Below, piece after piece: positions 62,575 to 64,000 of a DNA stretch of 64,000 nt; the first letter of the stretch is position 1; every line of letters starts with the position of its first letter. Under the pieces are notes generated by a model. It did no database searches, was not told where the DNA came from, and saw nothing but the letters and a program-made list of their open reading frames with translations. Source of the DNA: Whitmania pigra (lineage: Eukaryota > Annelida > Clitellata > Hirudinida > Haemopidae); NCBI GenBank assembly GCA_021613335.1, contig JAJTWR010000329.1:1961001-2025000 (forward strand), written 5' to 3'. The position numbers and the translations under genes are program-made.

Positions 62575-63300
62575 ACATTAAAATCTAACGACCGAATGAC
62601 CTCTTCATATTCGTCCGTGGAAGCAAAATAGAATTTTATGCATTGTTTTTTGGGGCAAAAAGAAATAATTGATATGGAGTCGCAAATGATTACGTGGTCT
62701 TTGCAAGATGGCTTGTGAACCAAGACACTTTACAGCACCCCAACCCGGTCATAAAGAACCGTTGCCGTGAAAAACGTTCCATCCCCTACCGTCATACCAA
62801 ATTATATTTACAAAAATATTCTATAAATTTGTGCCTTTATAAATATATTATTATAATTAATATAGTTATTATAAATATACGGTATTATTCGTTTAATTTT
62901 GAAACTTTTGATTAATCCAAAGTTAATGAACAATTTATGAGATGATCTGTGAATTTGCGGTCTTAAACAATATTAAAAATTTCACTACATAAAAACTATA
63001 ATAATAACATTCTGAATTTTAAAATACGTGTTCTTTATAATGTTCTGAATACATAAAAAAAAATAAATCTAAAAATAATTTTTTGACAAACTTATAAAAC
63101 CGAATTTTAATGTTTAAATAAAAATATTTCCTAAAATATTAAAAGTAAAATTATATAACAACTTGACCAAATAAAGCATTCAAATACCTCTAATTATATG
63201 TAAATATTATTTTTCTAGGTTTAAAGATGCTATCTTTCTTGAATCAAATTTACAGCTTCTCAACTTTCGGACAAAGATCGACCAAATACTAAAATTTCTA

Positions 63301-63450
63301 ATTTTATAACTCTAAACTTTTTAAATTTTTAATTTTATTACCTTAAACTTTTTAAATTTTTAAATTTTTAATTTTATAACTCTATACTTTTTAAATTTTT
63401 AATTTTATTACTCTAAACTTTTTAAATTTTTAAATTTTTAATTTTATAAT
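63301..63450. repeat. 70-bp AT-rich tandem repeat
   Basis: ATTTTATAACTCTA begins near 63301 and 63371, and a diverged third start lies near 63440. Each unit consists of two related halves with ACTTTTTAAATTTTTAATTT. Confidence 0.7.
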
Positions 63451-63780
63451 TTACTCAGCTAGGTCAACAAATACGCCAAATTTCAAAAAAATCCCAGATG
63501 GTATGTCAGATGTTGATTTGACGATGGAATGGCCCATAAATAAAATACTTAAAAATTAATTTGTTTTCAATATTTTTTAATGGAAAATATTTCCGCATAA
63601 GTTTCAGATGTTAATGACAGCAAGTCACCTAATGACATTTTAAATCTGAAAAACAAATTAACTTTAATAAGTTTGTCTTGCAAATAAATTAATAAACAAA
63701 CAAACATATATATAATTAATTATTTAATATTATATGGAATTTTCTTAAACTGAACTCCTACTGGACACCACTATTGTTTG

Positions 63781-63788
63781 TGACGTCA
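63781..63788. promoter_or_regulatory. CRE palindrome (left of pair)
   Basis: Perfect TGACGTCA, 87 bp from a second copy at 63868. Confidence 0.4.
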
Positions 63789-63864
63789 CGAGATTATGAA
63801 TTACGTCGCTGGAGAATGGTGATTGTTGTGCGATGGATGTGGATGGTGACCTTTCGATGATTTT

Positions 63865-63878
63865 GAGTGACGTCACTC
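63865..63878. promoter_or_regulatory. Extended CRE palindrome (right of pair)
   Basis: GAGTGACGTCACTC is a perfect 14-bp palindrome containing the CRE. Together with the site at 63781 it suggests a CREB/ATF-responsive promoter, perhaps of a gene to the right. Confidence 0.45.
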
Positions 63879-64000
63879 AGGAGATAAACTTCCGATGGTC
63901 GAGATATGAAATTATGCCTCATTTTCTTTTATTTATTCATTGTTTTTTGTATTATAGTTATAAATACAATATTATTGCTATTATTAATGTTATTATTATT

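Larger units (their letters stand above)
60819..64000. other. Gene-free AT-rich region at the right edge
   Basis: No coding exon recognised over 3.2 kb. Contents: a CRE near 60862, a short repeat at 62526-62574, a 70-bp tandem repeat at 63301-63450, and two CRE palindromes at 63781 and 63868 that may belong to a gene beyond the window. Confidence 0.5.

Noticed and set aside
62694..62915. 73-codon plus-strand frame
   Set aside because: No recognised family, and it runs into pure AT-rich sequence.

Overview
This is AT-rich, intron-rich nuclear DNA from an animal, most likely an invertebrate. The evidence is the gene content: exportin-5, a HECT ligase, an ANKS1-type ankyrin/SAM/PTB adaptor, FBXO45, TGS1, SERINC, RIM-binding protein, TRPT1, a roadblock dynein light chain and an SRCR receptor. 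Genes are compact, with introns down to about 43 nt, and most introns hold AT-rich simple sequence. The species cannot be fixed from this window. A fused catalase-related allene oxide synthase/lipoxygenase (AOS-LOX) is best known from corals, so a cnidarian or another invertebrate that keeps this fusion is plausible.

Layout, left to right. 1-1392 (-): 5' part of a STAND/NACHT-like P-loop NTPase. 1666-10220 (-): XPO5, about 25 exons. 11014-13515 (-): an intronless HECT E3 ligase. 13.5-17.8 kb: gene-poor accessory block with two decayed non-LTR retrotransposon pieces, a tRNA-derived SINE with intact target-site duplications, and a 161-bp tandem repeat carrying long G runs. 17807-27748 (-): ANKS1 orthologue. 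28137-29557 (+): FBXO45. 31125-34889 (+): TGS1. 35369-39176 (-): SERINC. 39745-44444 (+): RIM-binding protein. 45919-47068 (+): TRPT1. About 47522-57973 (-): AOS-LOX fusion in about 15 exons. 58704-59263 (+): DYNLRB. 59670-60818 (-): intronless SRCR membrane protein. 60.8-64 kb: AT-rich, no gene recognised, with two perfect CRE palindromes near the right edge.

The centrepiece is the AOS-LOX gene. By comparison with the coral enzyme as recalled, its AOS half appears to have lost the heme-pocket His, Asn and Arg while keeping the proximal Tyr. Its LOX half keeps the iron-binding histidines but carries a one-base frameshift just before them and lacks the usual C-terminal Ile. It also has a ~200-residue N-terminal extension and two long insertions. 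Either the gene is decaying (or the assembly has an error), or the AOS domain has been repurposed.

The genes are unrelated housekeeping or neuronal functions and not an operon. Several pairs are head-to-head with short shared upstream regions (ANKS1/FBXO45, SERINC/RIMBP, AOS-LOX/DYNLRB), and others converge tail-to-tail (TGS1/SERINC, TRPT1/AOS-LOX, DYNLRB/SRCR). Exon boundaries were hand-read from splice signals, phase and family similarity. Those given to the base were checked for phase; 'about' marks the rest.
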